A stretch of DNA of 64,000 nt. Source: Chrysopilus asiliformis (Eukaryota; Arthropoda; Insecta; Diptera; Rhagionidae). The position numbers and the translations under genes are program-made. The stretch spans positions 66,314,031 to 66,378,030 of the forward strand of contig OZ035961.1 in the NCBI GenBank assembly GCA_964034945.1, written 5' to 3'. This document shows positions 1-12,700 of this stretch, in pieces. The notes beneath the pieces are model-generated. The model saw only the letters and a program-made list of their open reading frames with translations, did no database searches and was not told the origin of the DNA. Positions within the stretch are counted from its first letter, which is position 1. The number at the start of each line of letters is the position of its first letter.

Positions 1-219
1 ATATATCTTTTCTATACATCAAAATTCAGTTGGACCTCTCCTTCCTCCCTCTCTCATACAAATTGAATACCTTTTTTCTATTTTCTCGAAAACAGTGCGT
101 CGTATTGAAAAATTTACTTCTTTCCCCCTCTCTATACAAATGAATTTTTTAAAGTAAACATTTTGCCTGTCAATATATAAAGAATTTGACGATTGGCCCC
201 TGGCAATTGTAGCTTTTCT
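1..219. repeat. Diverged fragment of dispersed GTCY-repeat family (family M)
   Basis: The right end reads (minus strand) AAAAGCTACAATTGCCAG, matching the shared end of the much better preserved copies at 17.2, 23.2, 24.2 and 26.2 kb (AAAAGCTATAATTGCCAG). The ATCAAAATTCAGTTGGA and TTTTCTCGAAAACAGTGC blocks also recur, diverged, at 9.4-9.7 kb. No coding content. Confidence 0.4.
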
Positions 220-277
220 TATATTCATAATAGGCATCAATAACTTTAATACGTTGTTCGATTGTTAATCTTTCCAT
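220..277 (-). pseudogene. Tiny transposase-type N-terminal fragment
   Basis: The minus strand reads MERLTIEQRIKVIDAYYE and then breaks exactly where the family M repeat end begins. This pattern resembles the N-terminal helix-turn-helix (DUF4817-like) found in insect mariner-type and related transposable-element proteins. It is only 18 or so codons, so the call is tentative. Confidence 0.3.
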
Positions 278-973
278 GGTTGAAATGGCCAAAGACTGAA
301 CTTGTCAAACCTGAAAACAGATGTGAAAAATCAATAGACCTTTAAGTTTCAATCACATTTAACATCAGACCAAGCAATTGGAACACCCGATTTTTTGTAT
401 AGAAAAGATATTTAAAAATTCAGTAAAAATTTATATGAAATATTCCATTAATAATCGATTAAAAAAACTATTATTTTTCGATTACTTTGCAAAACGTAGA
501 TAGTTATTCGGTTTCCACAACAATATGTCTTTCGATATTTTGTAAAAATTATGTATTTCTTTTTCTATATTCTGCCTTTGACATTGTTTTTCCCATTTTG
601 CCTTTTATAAAAATAAAACCCAAATCAATTTCTATATATATACATATATGGATATCATCGCAGAAAGAAATGGATATTTGGTTTTATCGATCTGCTATTG
701 CAGGGAATATTCCCACATCTTTGCATAAATAAATAAGTTTTGTTATTTTTTATTATAAAAATGCTATAAAGTATTTACATGGGACATGGCAAAAAGGGAA
801 GTGTGTTTTTCCATGTATAAAGGACAAGAACAAAAACAAAAAAATTGAAATCCAGTACATGTCGGTAAGATACCTTCTCGGATAATCGAAAATGTCGTGT
901 TTTTCACAAGTGAAAAATAACAAAGTGCTAAAGGTACTCCATTCAAAAATCCAAGTAAAGAAAATATACATAC

Positions 974-1054
974 CTCGTAAATGTCAATTCCATGGTTTAG
1001 AGACCATGTGGTCTGAAAGTAGTCCTGCATTCTCTGTTTCAGTTCATTCGGCAT
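974..1054 (-). CDS. Elk: Elk exon 11: C-linker segment
   Basis: Codes residues 513-539, starting [13 protein letters not shown] and ending HGIDIYE; 81 nt, phase 0 at both ends. The acceptor is TTTTATAG and the donor GAG/GTATGT. In KCNH channels this C-linker helix region couples the S6 gate to the cyclic-nucleotide-binding-homology domain. The next exon is not found in positions 1-973, so intron 11 runs off the window. Confidence 0.95.
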
Positions 1055-3664
1055 CTATAAAATATAAGGGAAAAAATATTCAGAAAAATTTTTGCTAGCA
1101 AATGTTTCTGAATCATTGTCTCCTACAACGTTGAAACACTGAATTATAATCAATAAAGGTGACTTTATTGGGATATTAAGTAGTAATTATGTGGTGATTA
1201 TATTGTCTTCTCATGTCTATTAATAACGAAAAACGCGTATATAATAGCTTAATTGGTATATAAATATGACTCCTACAATTAGTTCGAGTGTTTCTATGTT
1301 CTACTAAAATGCTGGTATAATTTATTTTGTAACTATGTTGTCAGATTGTAATAACCCAAAAAACACCATAACTTATTAGACGGTATTTTTTTCGAGCGGG
1401 TATGTTGCATGTATTAGATATGAATATCAATTTCCAACAGTAAATTATAGTCTAATAAGCAAGTGAATTGCTTTCGGTTAACTTTAGATTTTAGCATTAG
1501 TTGTATTTTTTTAATGATCTTATCAGAGATCCGTATTAAAATTTCCTTCGGTGCATGTCTCAGCTTGCGATATTGAATACTATTGCCATTCCATCGCATT
1601 CGGGTTATTATTAGGGGTGCCAAAAATTTCTTCTCATTTATATGCATTTGCATATTTCTTCTCGTTATGATTTCGGCTCCGGGAGTTTTTTATTCATCCG
1701 AATCAATCAGTTTAGACGCGAATGAAGGTAACTTGTTGTTGCATATTTCGCATATTTGACACGTTACTGCACATTTGCATATAAATGCATATTTAGTTGC
1801 ATATTTTACAACTCTCATGAAAACTAAATTTTTTTTGTACAATTCAAATTATAATTCGACTGTTTCAGCTAGAATAAATATTAAAAATAAATAAATGTGT
1901 GTTTTTACTTTCTTCTACGAAGTGTAATAAAGTATTATATTCATGAAAAATGTCAACCTCTTAATTTTGCCTAAAAAACATTTCCCGATCACTCCTTAGT
2001 CGATTGAAGTCATATTACAAAAAAAAAATAAAAAAAAATTTTAAAAAAAAAGCTTTTATTAAAAAGAATGCACTAAAAAGAAAAAAATAATTTTCTGGAC
2101 GCTGTGTATCACAAATATAAAAGCTTTTTAAAAGCGAGAAAAATTTTTATTTTATTGTTTTATGCTTTATCTCGCTTTTTAAAAGCTTTTATATTTGTGA
2201 TACACAGCGTCCAGAAAATTATTTTTTTCTTTTTAGTGCATTCTTTTTAATAAAAGCTTTTTTTTAAAATTTTTTTTTATTTTGTTCTTTTTAGTCTTCG
2301 AATATATATCCTTACATTTGAGATGTCCTTACAGGCTTTTTAACTTGAGAATCGTATTCAGCGACCCCAAAAACCCCCAGAATAGATTTTTTCCGGAAAA
2401 TTTGGAGAAAAGGATAATCACGTTATCCTTACAGGACCTTCCGTTATCCTTACAGACTTTTTAGTGACAGATTCGGATTCAGCGACCCCAAAAACCCCCA
2501 AAATAGATTTTTTTCCGGAAAATTTGGAGAAAGGGATAATCACGTTATCCTTACAGGACATTCCGTTATCCTTACAGACTTTTTAATGGCAGATTCGGAT
2601 TTAGCGACCTCAAAAACCCCCAGAATAGATTTTTTTCCGGAAAATTTGGAGAAAAGGATAATCACGTTATCCTTACAGGACCTTCCGTTATCCTTACAGA
2701 CTTTTTAATGGCAGATTCGGATTTAGCGACCTCAAAAACCCCCAGAATAGATTTTTTTCCGGAAAATTTGGAGAAAAGGATAATCACGTTATCCTTACAG
2801 GACCTTCCGTTATCCTTACAGACTTTTTAATGACAGATTCGGATTCAGTGACCTCAAAAACCCCCAGAATAGATTTTTTTCCGGAAAATTTGGAGAAAAG
2901 GATAATCACGTTATCCTTACAGGACCTTCCGTTATCCTTACTGATTTTTTAATGACAGATTCGGATTCAGCGACCCCAAAAACCCCCAGAATAGATTTTT
3001 TTCCAGAAAATTTGGAGAAAAGGATAATCACGTTATCCTTACAGGACCTTGCGTTATCCTTACTGACTTTTTAATGACAGATTCGGATTCAGCGACCTCA
3101 AAAACCCCCAGAATAGATTTTTTTCCAGAAAATTTGGAGAAAAGGATAATCACGTTATCCTTACAGGACCTTCCGTTATCCTTACAGACTTTTTAATGAC
3201 AGATTCGGATTCAGCGACCCCAAAAACCCCCAGAATAGATTTTTTTCCAGAAAATTTGGAGAAAAGGATAATCACGTTATCCTTACAGGACCTTGCGTTA
3301 TCCTTACAGACTTTTTAATGGCAGATTCGGATTTAGCGACCTCAAAAACCCCCAGAATAGATTTTTTTCCAGAAAATTTGGAGAAAAGGATAATCACGTT
3401 ATCCTTACAGGACCTTCCGTTATCCTTACTGATTTTTTAATGACAGATTCGGATTCAGCGACCCCAAAAACCCCCAGAATAGATTTTTTTCCGGAAAATT
3501 TGGAGAAAAGGATAATCACGTTATCCTTACAGGACCTTCCGTTATCCTTACAAGGACGAAGTAGTGAAAATATTGTATTGTCATCGGACTTATATAAGTG
3601 TGCAAAATTTCAAGTCAATCGGACAAGTGGAAGTGGGTCAAAATTGGGTTGCAAGATTTGATCT

Positions 3665-3700
<36 letters not shown>

Positions 3701-6700
3701 CGAAGGCAAGCTAAATAAAAGCTTTTAAAAATGCCTTTCTGTCTCTCAGTCTGTGTACAAGATTTCTCAAAAACTAATAGAGTTAGAGCCATGACATTTT
3801 ATAGACATTTTTGATCCTGGAATGGGACGATCCTATCAACTTTTGGTGGAAATCCGTTAATCGGAAGTAACCAAAATGGCAGCTTTTTAAAAATCGCGAA
3901 TTGGTTTTTCTCACTTTATTCCGAAACTACGCATTTTTAGTAGTGTTAAGTATGACAAAACCTGGAGAAAATAAAAATTCCTACTTTTTTGTCTTTTGCT
4001 AGAATTCGATATTTCAAACTGTTATCGAGATACACCGTCATTTAAAAAAAAAAAAATTTTGTGCCATTATCTCAAAAGAAATGGTTTTTTGCTTACCATA
4101 TGTGAGGTGAATTAATAAGAATGGCATTCTGCACAATTTTGTATTTTACCGTTATCCATTATCTTTTACCGTTATTGAGATATTTTTATTAAAATGTAAA
4201 AAATATATTTTTGCGAATTACTCGCAAACTAAGTTTTTCGAAAAAAAAACATTTGAAGAAAGAATTAAAGGCAATAAAATTTTCCACATTTTTATCTTTT
4301 ACCAGAAATCGATATCTTTTACCGTTCTCAAGTTATCTCAAATTTTGTACGTTTTGAGGTCGTCTTTGGTTGACAAAACGATAGCCCTATAGCGTGAATT
4401 GCGCAGGGTCGTAGATTTTGTGGAAGAAAGTTTTGTGTTGGCCATAACTGATATTGTTCTACAAGTTTTAACCCCAATGTACCATAGACAATATGAAGTA
4501 TTGAACATATTTTCGAAATATCTTAAAATTTAACAGTTGCAATTTAAAAACAAGTTTTCCTGTCAAATTTTTTTTTGTCTGTCAAAATGTCAATCTTTTT
4601 TACAGACTATTATTTTTTCAATTTTTGTAATATTCAATGGTATTTTATTTTTTTTAATTTTCCACAAAAGTCGAATTTTAACAAGTTCCGTTGACTATTT
4701 TGGGTGAAATATACTATATATCGGATTTTGAATGTTTTTAAATTCATATTTTGCCATTTTAGTACATATTATATGCGCATATTTCGCCTTTTTTAGTGCA
4801 TATTTTTGGCAGCCCTAGTTATTACCCTAAAACGGAAAAGCCTAGCGGCGAGAAAACGAAGCTATTCCTATTCTAACTGGTAATGCCATGGGTCTTGCGA
4901 TTTTAAAAGTGTTTGCCACAACATACGGGTTACAACATAGCCTAAAAACAAATTTAAACCTACAATAAACTCGCGTTTATTGCGATTATCTTGAAAAAAT
5001 ATCTGATGTTAACAATACATGACTCTCTTATATAAAATCTACTTTTTTGTGTAACTTTTGAGTGCACTATAACCCAACGAATGAAATTTAAGTTTATATA
5101 AAAAAGTGATTTTTTGACAAAATTTAAAATATTTCAACAACGGTAAAAGATAACGGATAACAGTGAAAGACAAAATTACGGCAAACATTATTCTATTCAT
5201 GATATTTGTTATTATGTTTTTCGCAGGCTTTTCGGTCAGTGGATTGGATTATTCTATTCAATTCATCTCATACAATAAAATTCGGAATGGAAGGTCCTGT
5301 GGGAATAACGCAAATAACTACTGCCAAAGTGAGCTTTTAAGGTCGCTGATCACGTCAAAATGTTGAAATTATAAATTATTTTTCGAGGTATTTCTAAAAC
5401 TTGTACAAAAAACTTTAACCCGGGAACAACGTGTCCAAGAACTATTATTAAAAATTAAGAATATAATGTTGAGATCGTGTTTAAAAATTTGTTTTGAGTA
5501 AAAAATAATTTTTTGTGGATTTACCTGATGTAGCGCAATGAAATCCTTTAAATCTCTCCATTTACTCTCGTATAAAGATCTTCTGGAATACATCCGTTGT
5601 ATAATGGCCGTAACGTTACCAAATACTACAGCATGCATCAGAGCTGAAGATGAGAAATTATCCAAAACTTAAATTGGTTTTATATCGAATGTAAAAATTT
5701 GAAAATTATTAGAATTACATATACTCGTATACACTATATTTTATCAATATTTCTCGGTTTTTGAATGTAGACAAAGGAAAATTTTAGCTACATTCAAGAT
5801 CCACTATTTTTTCGCGGTCTTTTTTTTTATTTTGATGTACATAATTTGTAATTTTGAAAATGAATTAATTAGGAATAATCCATTATAATATTTATTGATT
5901 AAACTAACCTCCAATAAGCATCATGATTATACTAAAGACTTTTTCTGCCACAGTGTTGGCTGAAACATTTCCAAATCCGACTGATGTAAGACTAGTGAAT
6001 GTGAAATATAACGCCGTTACATACGCCTCGGCATGTGTAATATTCCCAACGGGTATTTTAAGACGTTCAGCTAAAGCATTCATCCAGCCTATTACATGAA
6101 ATTAAGTCACAATTAATAGTGCCTACATTAATTGGTAGTTTGGGAATTTCGCACCAACATCCCAATCGATTTCGTTAATCCTTTTCTCTCGTTCCCTTTC
6201 AGCGATAACATACCAGATGCATGCCAGCCAATGAGCCACCAATGAAAAGCACAGCATCAAAAGGGTTAATATCATGGCCGTATATTGCGAATATCGATTT
6301 ATTTTCTGTAGGAGTCGAGCTAACCTTAACAACCGTGTCAGCTTCACCAGGTGAATGTGAGACTCCTGTAAGTGAATAAAATTTTATAAAAAATTCGGTA
6401 TAAATCTGAGCGCATTTCTCGCTACGTTAAAATGCGCCCAGAAGCTAATGGGAAGTAAAAAGGAGAACGGTTGTAAAATTTATGGTGTTGAATAAAAAAT
6501 TTCTCCATTTTGTGTTATAGAATGAGGTAAGGATGCTTAAAGGTGTTTCGTTTTGAAAATGAAATTATAAGATAATTAATGGGAAATTTCACTCGAGAAT
6601 TCTTGCTCATTGGTTATCAAATTCCCAGTGGAACAATAGCGCGCAAATGTAAAGGATGAATTGGAAGGATTTGCAGAGTCGGTGTAGTTTTTTTTTAAAT

Positions 6701-9700
6701 CTATTGTGTAATCGTTTTTTCTTGGTGTCCGTAAGGCTGTTGCTTTAATTAGTGAACGGAAAAGCTTTTAAATTGGATATCTCCCATGGGAATTTCCATT
6801 TACAGTTACTTTTTTCTGACAAGTTTTTCATTTGCACCAAAACAATTTTCAAATAATTTTTGTTAATTACGTTGAGTTTATGATGCTGAATGTTTATCTT
6901 AGAAAGATGAAAGAGTTTTATTATTTTAAATGAACATTATTTACTTTAATGATGATGCGATGGCTACTAAGGGCTTCTGCAAGTAAACAGAACGGCTTAA
7001 GTTGTTATTAATAATAATGGCGAAAGTTCGCGTAATTTAGATTAAAAATAAATTCTTGTTCATTTTCTAAGGTACATAAATTTTGCACAAGAAAAATTGT
7101 GGAATGTTTTCTGCTGAATTGTTTAATATAGGGGAGACTGGGATGTTGTGGACCGCATTTTTATTTTGGCTAAAAACTCGAAAAAAAAATAACTTTTTCT
7201 GAAAATTTCAAAGCTTGAATTTGTAGTACGATAAATAACCTCTCTTTGGGTCGCAGCAGTTCAGTCAAATTATATTAAATAATACAAGTTATATCGGTTG
7301 GCGCAAAAATAGCGTTTTTGCGATTTTGAAAAATCTCGGGAAATTGTGGACCACTTTGTAAATCGATTAAAAATGGGAAAATGTGATAGAAAAACTTTAT
7401 TTTTGATTCATATATTTATTATATAAGAGACAAAGTGAAATGAAGTGAAAATTTGCAATGAAAATCACTCCAAAACGCAATGTTCGCAAGTCCAGTAACT
7501 TGCACTCATTCTGCCGCATGCCAAGTGAACAGCTCAATCGCACACGTTGCAATGGATGGTATTTCGGCGGTTCATTTTTTTGGCATATTTTTCTTACAAA
7601 TTATGCAGAAATCGATGTATTCTTCCACCTCACAATCGGTTGAAGATGGTTGTTTCTTCTGTGGTGTCTTCGATTTGCCACGATCTTTTTGCTTTTTCGA
7701 TGATAGTTTATCGCCTTTCCTCTCCAATCTCGTTCGCTTCTTATCAGCCTTCTCACGAAGCTCATTTACAACCTCTGGCAATATACACATTCTCCAGATG
7801 TATGTAAGATTCTACAGAAGATAACCTAACCTCTACATTGTATACTTACATTTGAAAAATTATTATTGTACCAAAAAACTATTAGGAATTGCCGAAAAAC
7901 TAATGCTAATGCTGTGTAATGCTGTATTTTTGCATGAAAAACACTTATACGCATCAAATACAAGAAGTTAGCTTGTCAAATGTCAAGAGCTGAGTGGTAC
8001 GTAATTCCCCGAACGCTCTTTATTACAACATGGCAGCTATTAGTAACACAATGCAAACTTCATGCAAAATTTCTTGTCTGTGTCGAATGCTTAAGGCTCC
8101 GCGAATATTATGAACATATTTACCTGAGTTGGTTCTCGAAAAATGTGGTTAAATTTAAGCGAAACACAAAGTGAAATTTTTTTTTCGAAGTATCATATTT
8201 CTATTTGCTATCGAAGCGAGGTGATAGTGCGTACTGTTGAAAAATGAGCTTAACATGAGGCAAACTGATTACAGTTATTTGCAGCTACCAACTACTACTA
8301 GGAAAAAAAATATGACGCTGATCCGCAATTCCCCGTGGTCCAAAATAGCCCAGTCTCCCCTAGTTTTATTTTTACTTACACATACATATACCTTTTTTAC
8401 TTACACATACATATACCTAGCCTGTCAAAAAAGATTCACGTACTGTTCGGTGTTAACTTTAATTCCGCTTAAGGTATTACAACAATTATCTTTAGATGAT
8501 AACATTTTAACAACTTGGGGTTTAACGAATATGTTCGAAAGCAAATTAATTTCCCATTTAGAATTTCGGTTGGACTCTATGTAAAAATTATATATGAGTA
8601 TATTAGATTGAGTATATCGTTTGTATCGCACCGAACCAATCTTCGGACACAAAAATGAACTACATCAGGGTGTTTGGTATTACAAAATATTTTGATTTCC
8701 GACTGTTCATCTATTGATCCCTGAATACCGTAACTTTCAAAAGGATTGAGCCAGAGACTTAAAGCTACACAGTACATTGCGTTTTTCATTAATAGGAAGG
8801 CTTATTTCTTGAATGGACTAAATTGAACCATTCTTTTCGCCCTTCTTCATACAGATATGCCAGATTTCGCAATTTTATCGAAAACGGTTAGTCACATCGA
8901 AAACTTTATAAAAGCAAAATGTGTGTAGAATATCACCTTCCATACTCTTCCAAAACCCAAAATTGAATCGGACAAATCCCCCTCGCCTTTCCCATAAAAA
9001 TCGAATGGTTTTTTTTAGATTTCCTCAGGAACAGTGCATCGTATCAAATATTTTATAACAGGCTTCGTCACCAAGAGCTATAAAGGCTCCTCGTAGCAAT
9101 GCAGTCTATATTCTCTAACATCGTGCGTACACGGTAAAAAATCTTGGATTAAATTCCAATCAAAATTGGGTTACACTGGACCTATATGTGATTCAATGCA
9201 ATGTTCTAATCCAATAGTAATGGATTGGAATTTTTTCTGGTTCATTAATATTGAAAGTAATTAAATTTAATATACAATCTAGTAAAAATAATTAAAATAT
9301 GAACACAAAAAATATTAAAATATTTTCTAATTTTATACTAATTTTGCATAGTTGCGTTTCTTGTAAATGGTAAGGCTAAGTCATTGAACGGGCAAAATCG
9401 GACCAGTTCTTCCCCCTTCCCCCACACAACCGAAACCGATTTTTGCGATTTTTTCGAAAACGGTGAGTCGTATTGAAAAACTATAAAGATAAAATATGTT
9501 TTGAATATGATTTTACAGATCAAAATCCAGTTGGACTACTCCTTCCCCCTTCCCCATAAAAATTGAATACTTTTTTCTATTTTCTCGAAAAAGGTGCACA
9601 GAAAACAATGCAAAGTAGAATAATACTTTACATAAATGCTCCATACACCAAAATCCAATCAGAACAATCCTTCCCTTCTTTCCCATACAAATGATTTTTT

Positions 9701-12700
9701 ACTTTATTTTCTTTTGTAGTTTTTTTTTTACTTTCCTTGACATTTAAATACAGGAAATAGTTTATTAGGTTACCTACCCATAGCTTATCTGAGGAATTAA
9801 CCGAGAGCAATTTATTTGTGTAATGTCTTTCACAAAATTGTTTCCACTTTTGTGGTGTCTACTAACTATGCTGAAGTCCGGTGTGAATTTTCTTTAATTT
9901 GACTTTAAACCTGTATTGAGGACACAGAGCTGTAGGATTAACCAACTTGCAGATAATAAATTATTGATGTGTAGCTAGGGTGACCAGATATACGAAAAAG
10001 AGGGCACTTTGCAAAAAATAATTTTTCTTCCTGTTGAGTTGTGTATCGAATGGCCCTTGTCTCTTTTATGTCCCTCATTCCAGGAGGCATGGACTTCTCT
10101 GTATCGCACCCGCCGAAATTACTTTTATCTACTCTTGTGCATTATCATTTTAACAAATAATTTTGTATGAACTACAATCCAAGTAGCCTAGACATTCTTT
10201 GCAATATTTAGTTTCGGAAAAAATACGTAAAAAAAATATTTTTTCAAATATTTTGAGAACTGTGAAAAGAAAAAATGCAGGAAATTTTATTTCCTTTGAA
10301 TCTTACAGTTAAAGAGGACTATGGCTTAAAATAACAATTTCTTGTGGCAATCTTTAGGTGCCTCGGAATCAAAAACACCGCTTAAGAGCATAAAATTTGC
10401 TGGCATTTTCAATGTTCTTTTAAACGGCTTTTCTTATGTTTTGTAGTAATTTTAGTCGCACCGTATGTTCATTGATCGGACGGAAATGAATTCAGTCGGG
10501 ATGTGTTGCTTAAACTCTCCGCCTTTCATAAATGTGTAAGTTATTCACCATAATCGTTTTTAATAAATTTTAATGGTTATGATCTGTGCATAGGTACAAA
10601 GTAACAATACCCAGGGCAGATTGTAACACATACTATATAGGCTGATGCTTCCTGTATTGATATGTCTATTTTTTATTTCCTCCCACCTCTAGAAGGCGGA
10701 TTTAAAATTTTAGCTCGGAGCTTAAGCCCTTGAAATCGGGTAAGGTCGTTCAATTTTTCATTGAATATTCCTTTCTCGATTTTCTCGGAAACTAATAATA
10801 TGATTCTTCAGCAGGTAAATGAAAAAGCACATTTTCGCCGGTATGCTGTACACAGTAACCAAATCAAGTCACGGTACATACACCGAATTTCCCCCAAAAA
10901 ATCTATACAGTTCGAATTGAGTTATTATCTTGATAAATATGCTATTGTAAAGCTGAGGAATCACTTTATTTATATTATTTGTTAAAAACCACTGGATGAT
11001 TTTTTTCTTCAAAAAAAAGCATTACAATCAGTTCTGTGGTGGGATTTTATAAGGCGATTCGCCAGGCGTTCGCTTCGCTATCTTGGCGATAAAGTTTTAG
11101 TTATCGCCAGCTGTGACAGTTTAATTTTTTTCCATAAGAAAAATTAATTTTTCACATGTGAGTATATAATTATTTAATATATTGTTTTGTGCCATTGTAG
11201 GAGCGATGTAAGAAAGACTACCCAGGAACAGTTCACGATTTTGATGGACTTCATGGAAGAAAATGAGGGACTGGCTAATGGCAGAATTAATTCTGCTAAC
11301 GCCAGAACAAAAAGCGACGACTTGTGGAATCAATTGCAGCTAAAATTAAATGCTGAAGGGCCGCTGCTTGTGAACAAGCTGTCATCATTGCTGCTTGTGA
11401 ACATAAATTGTTCAGCCATAATTTCTATAAAAAAATGTTTTAACTTCACTAAAAAATATTGAATTTGCAAATGTTATAGCTGCGTACACTTTTGACAGTT
11501 CTTACTGGAAAATTTCCGTTGAAATTTCCAGTCTTTCAGCAATTTTCCATTTATAGCTTGCAACCCTATACTGGTGAAGCGATAAAGATATCAAATTCAA
11601 ACTAAGCGAAACATCGCTTCGCCTCTTGACGTTTTCTTGGCGAAGCGATCGATTTATAAAATCGCACCACTGGTCTTCCATACGTGAAAACGCACTTATC
11701 TATAAAACATTTTAAAACCCTCAGAACGCAAAATTTCGGTTTCGTTGTTATCCTTATTTATTAGTTTGTACAAGGAGTGCAAATTAAAATGTGAATGTAA
11801 AAAAATTTGAGTAAAATGTTAGAGTATGTAATTATTTAATAACAACAGAAATTCTTACCTCACCACTATAAAGATCTGAAGCATATAAATGATCGAACGG
11901 TAATGCCGCAAGTAAATCAACGACAAACCAGCCTCTAAGATAATTAATCGCTATCATTTTAGGATCCGACACAACTTCTCCTTTTCGTGAAACATATGTT
12001 GTGCGAAAATTTAATAAAATATCTTTAAAAATAAATTTTATTAGATGTAATATTCATATATAGACAGATTTAAAAAAAAAATGCCATAGCCTAATGATCA
12101 AATTCTTACCTACAATAAAAAGTGCTTCAACTATAACGTCAGATGCCATTGTTTGCCTATCTGATTTTGCAAAAGCTGCATTGTATGGCACGGCAACAGC
12201 TACATAAAACGTAGCTACTAAAATTAACCAATCCCAACAACCCTTAAACATTCCATAATGTGATAAAATAAAACGAGATTTTTTAAGGGCTTGCGTTGTA
12301 TACTCCGGAAAGGGAGCTTCAGTCGTATGAAGTAAATTCTAAAAAAAAATCAAAATGATAATTGAGATATTGTAATAAAATTTAAAACAATTTTTATAAA
12401 ATTACGCTTACATTATTTAGTTTTAGCTTAGTTTTAGTTTTTTCTGGTTTATAATGTCCAGATAATTGATAGAGGACCGCCCTTGATCGACGGCGCCCCA
12501 TATTACATCCAGCCGGTGCTTCGAAATCTCCACCTGGAAGGCCATCTTCACCCAATATTGAAGAATCTGTTGAACGAAAACGTGCTCCAAGTAGTGCTGC
12601 TGTAAGTACAAACACTTTCGTATAAAAATATCAATTGTTATCTCTGTGCACTCTTGTTAGAATTTTTAAGTTACGCAAGTGAAAATCTTGGATGGATTAT

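Larger units (their letters stand above)
1612..4817. mobile_element. hAT-like element, copy 1, with internal arrays
   Basis: The left end is TAGGGGTGCCAAAAAT and the right end ATTTTTGGCAGCCCTA, i.e. imperfect inverted termini. Flanks are GTTATTAT (1604-1611) and GTTATTAC (4818-4825), a 7-8 bp target duplication. A second copy at 54073-55764 shares both ends and the internal 3730-3930 and 4560-4800 segments. A relative of the flanking host sequence at about 56830-57060 seems to lack the insert. No transposase remains; the inside is filled by a palindrome, a 122-bp array and a (GACA)n run. Confidence 0.65.

Noticed and set aside
1..973. Next Elk exon (cNBHD start)
   Set aside because: No segment with C-linker or cNBHD motifs and splice sites was found; it must lie outside the window.
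2322..3552. Possible CRISPR array
   Set aside because: Units are contiguous 122-bp tandem repeats without spacers, in a eukaryotic intron, and no cas genes are present.
6123..6154. Elk exon 8 continuing as [10 protein letters not shown] to a stop
   Set aside because: The family sequence requires a DWDVGW join, and the AG acceptor at 6089-6090 restores it; the extra residues are intron 8.
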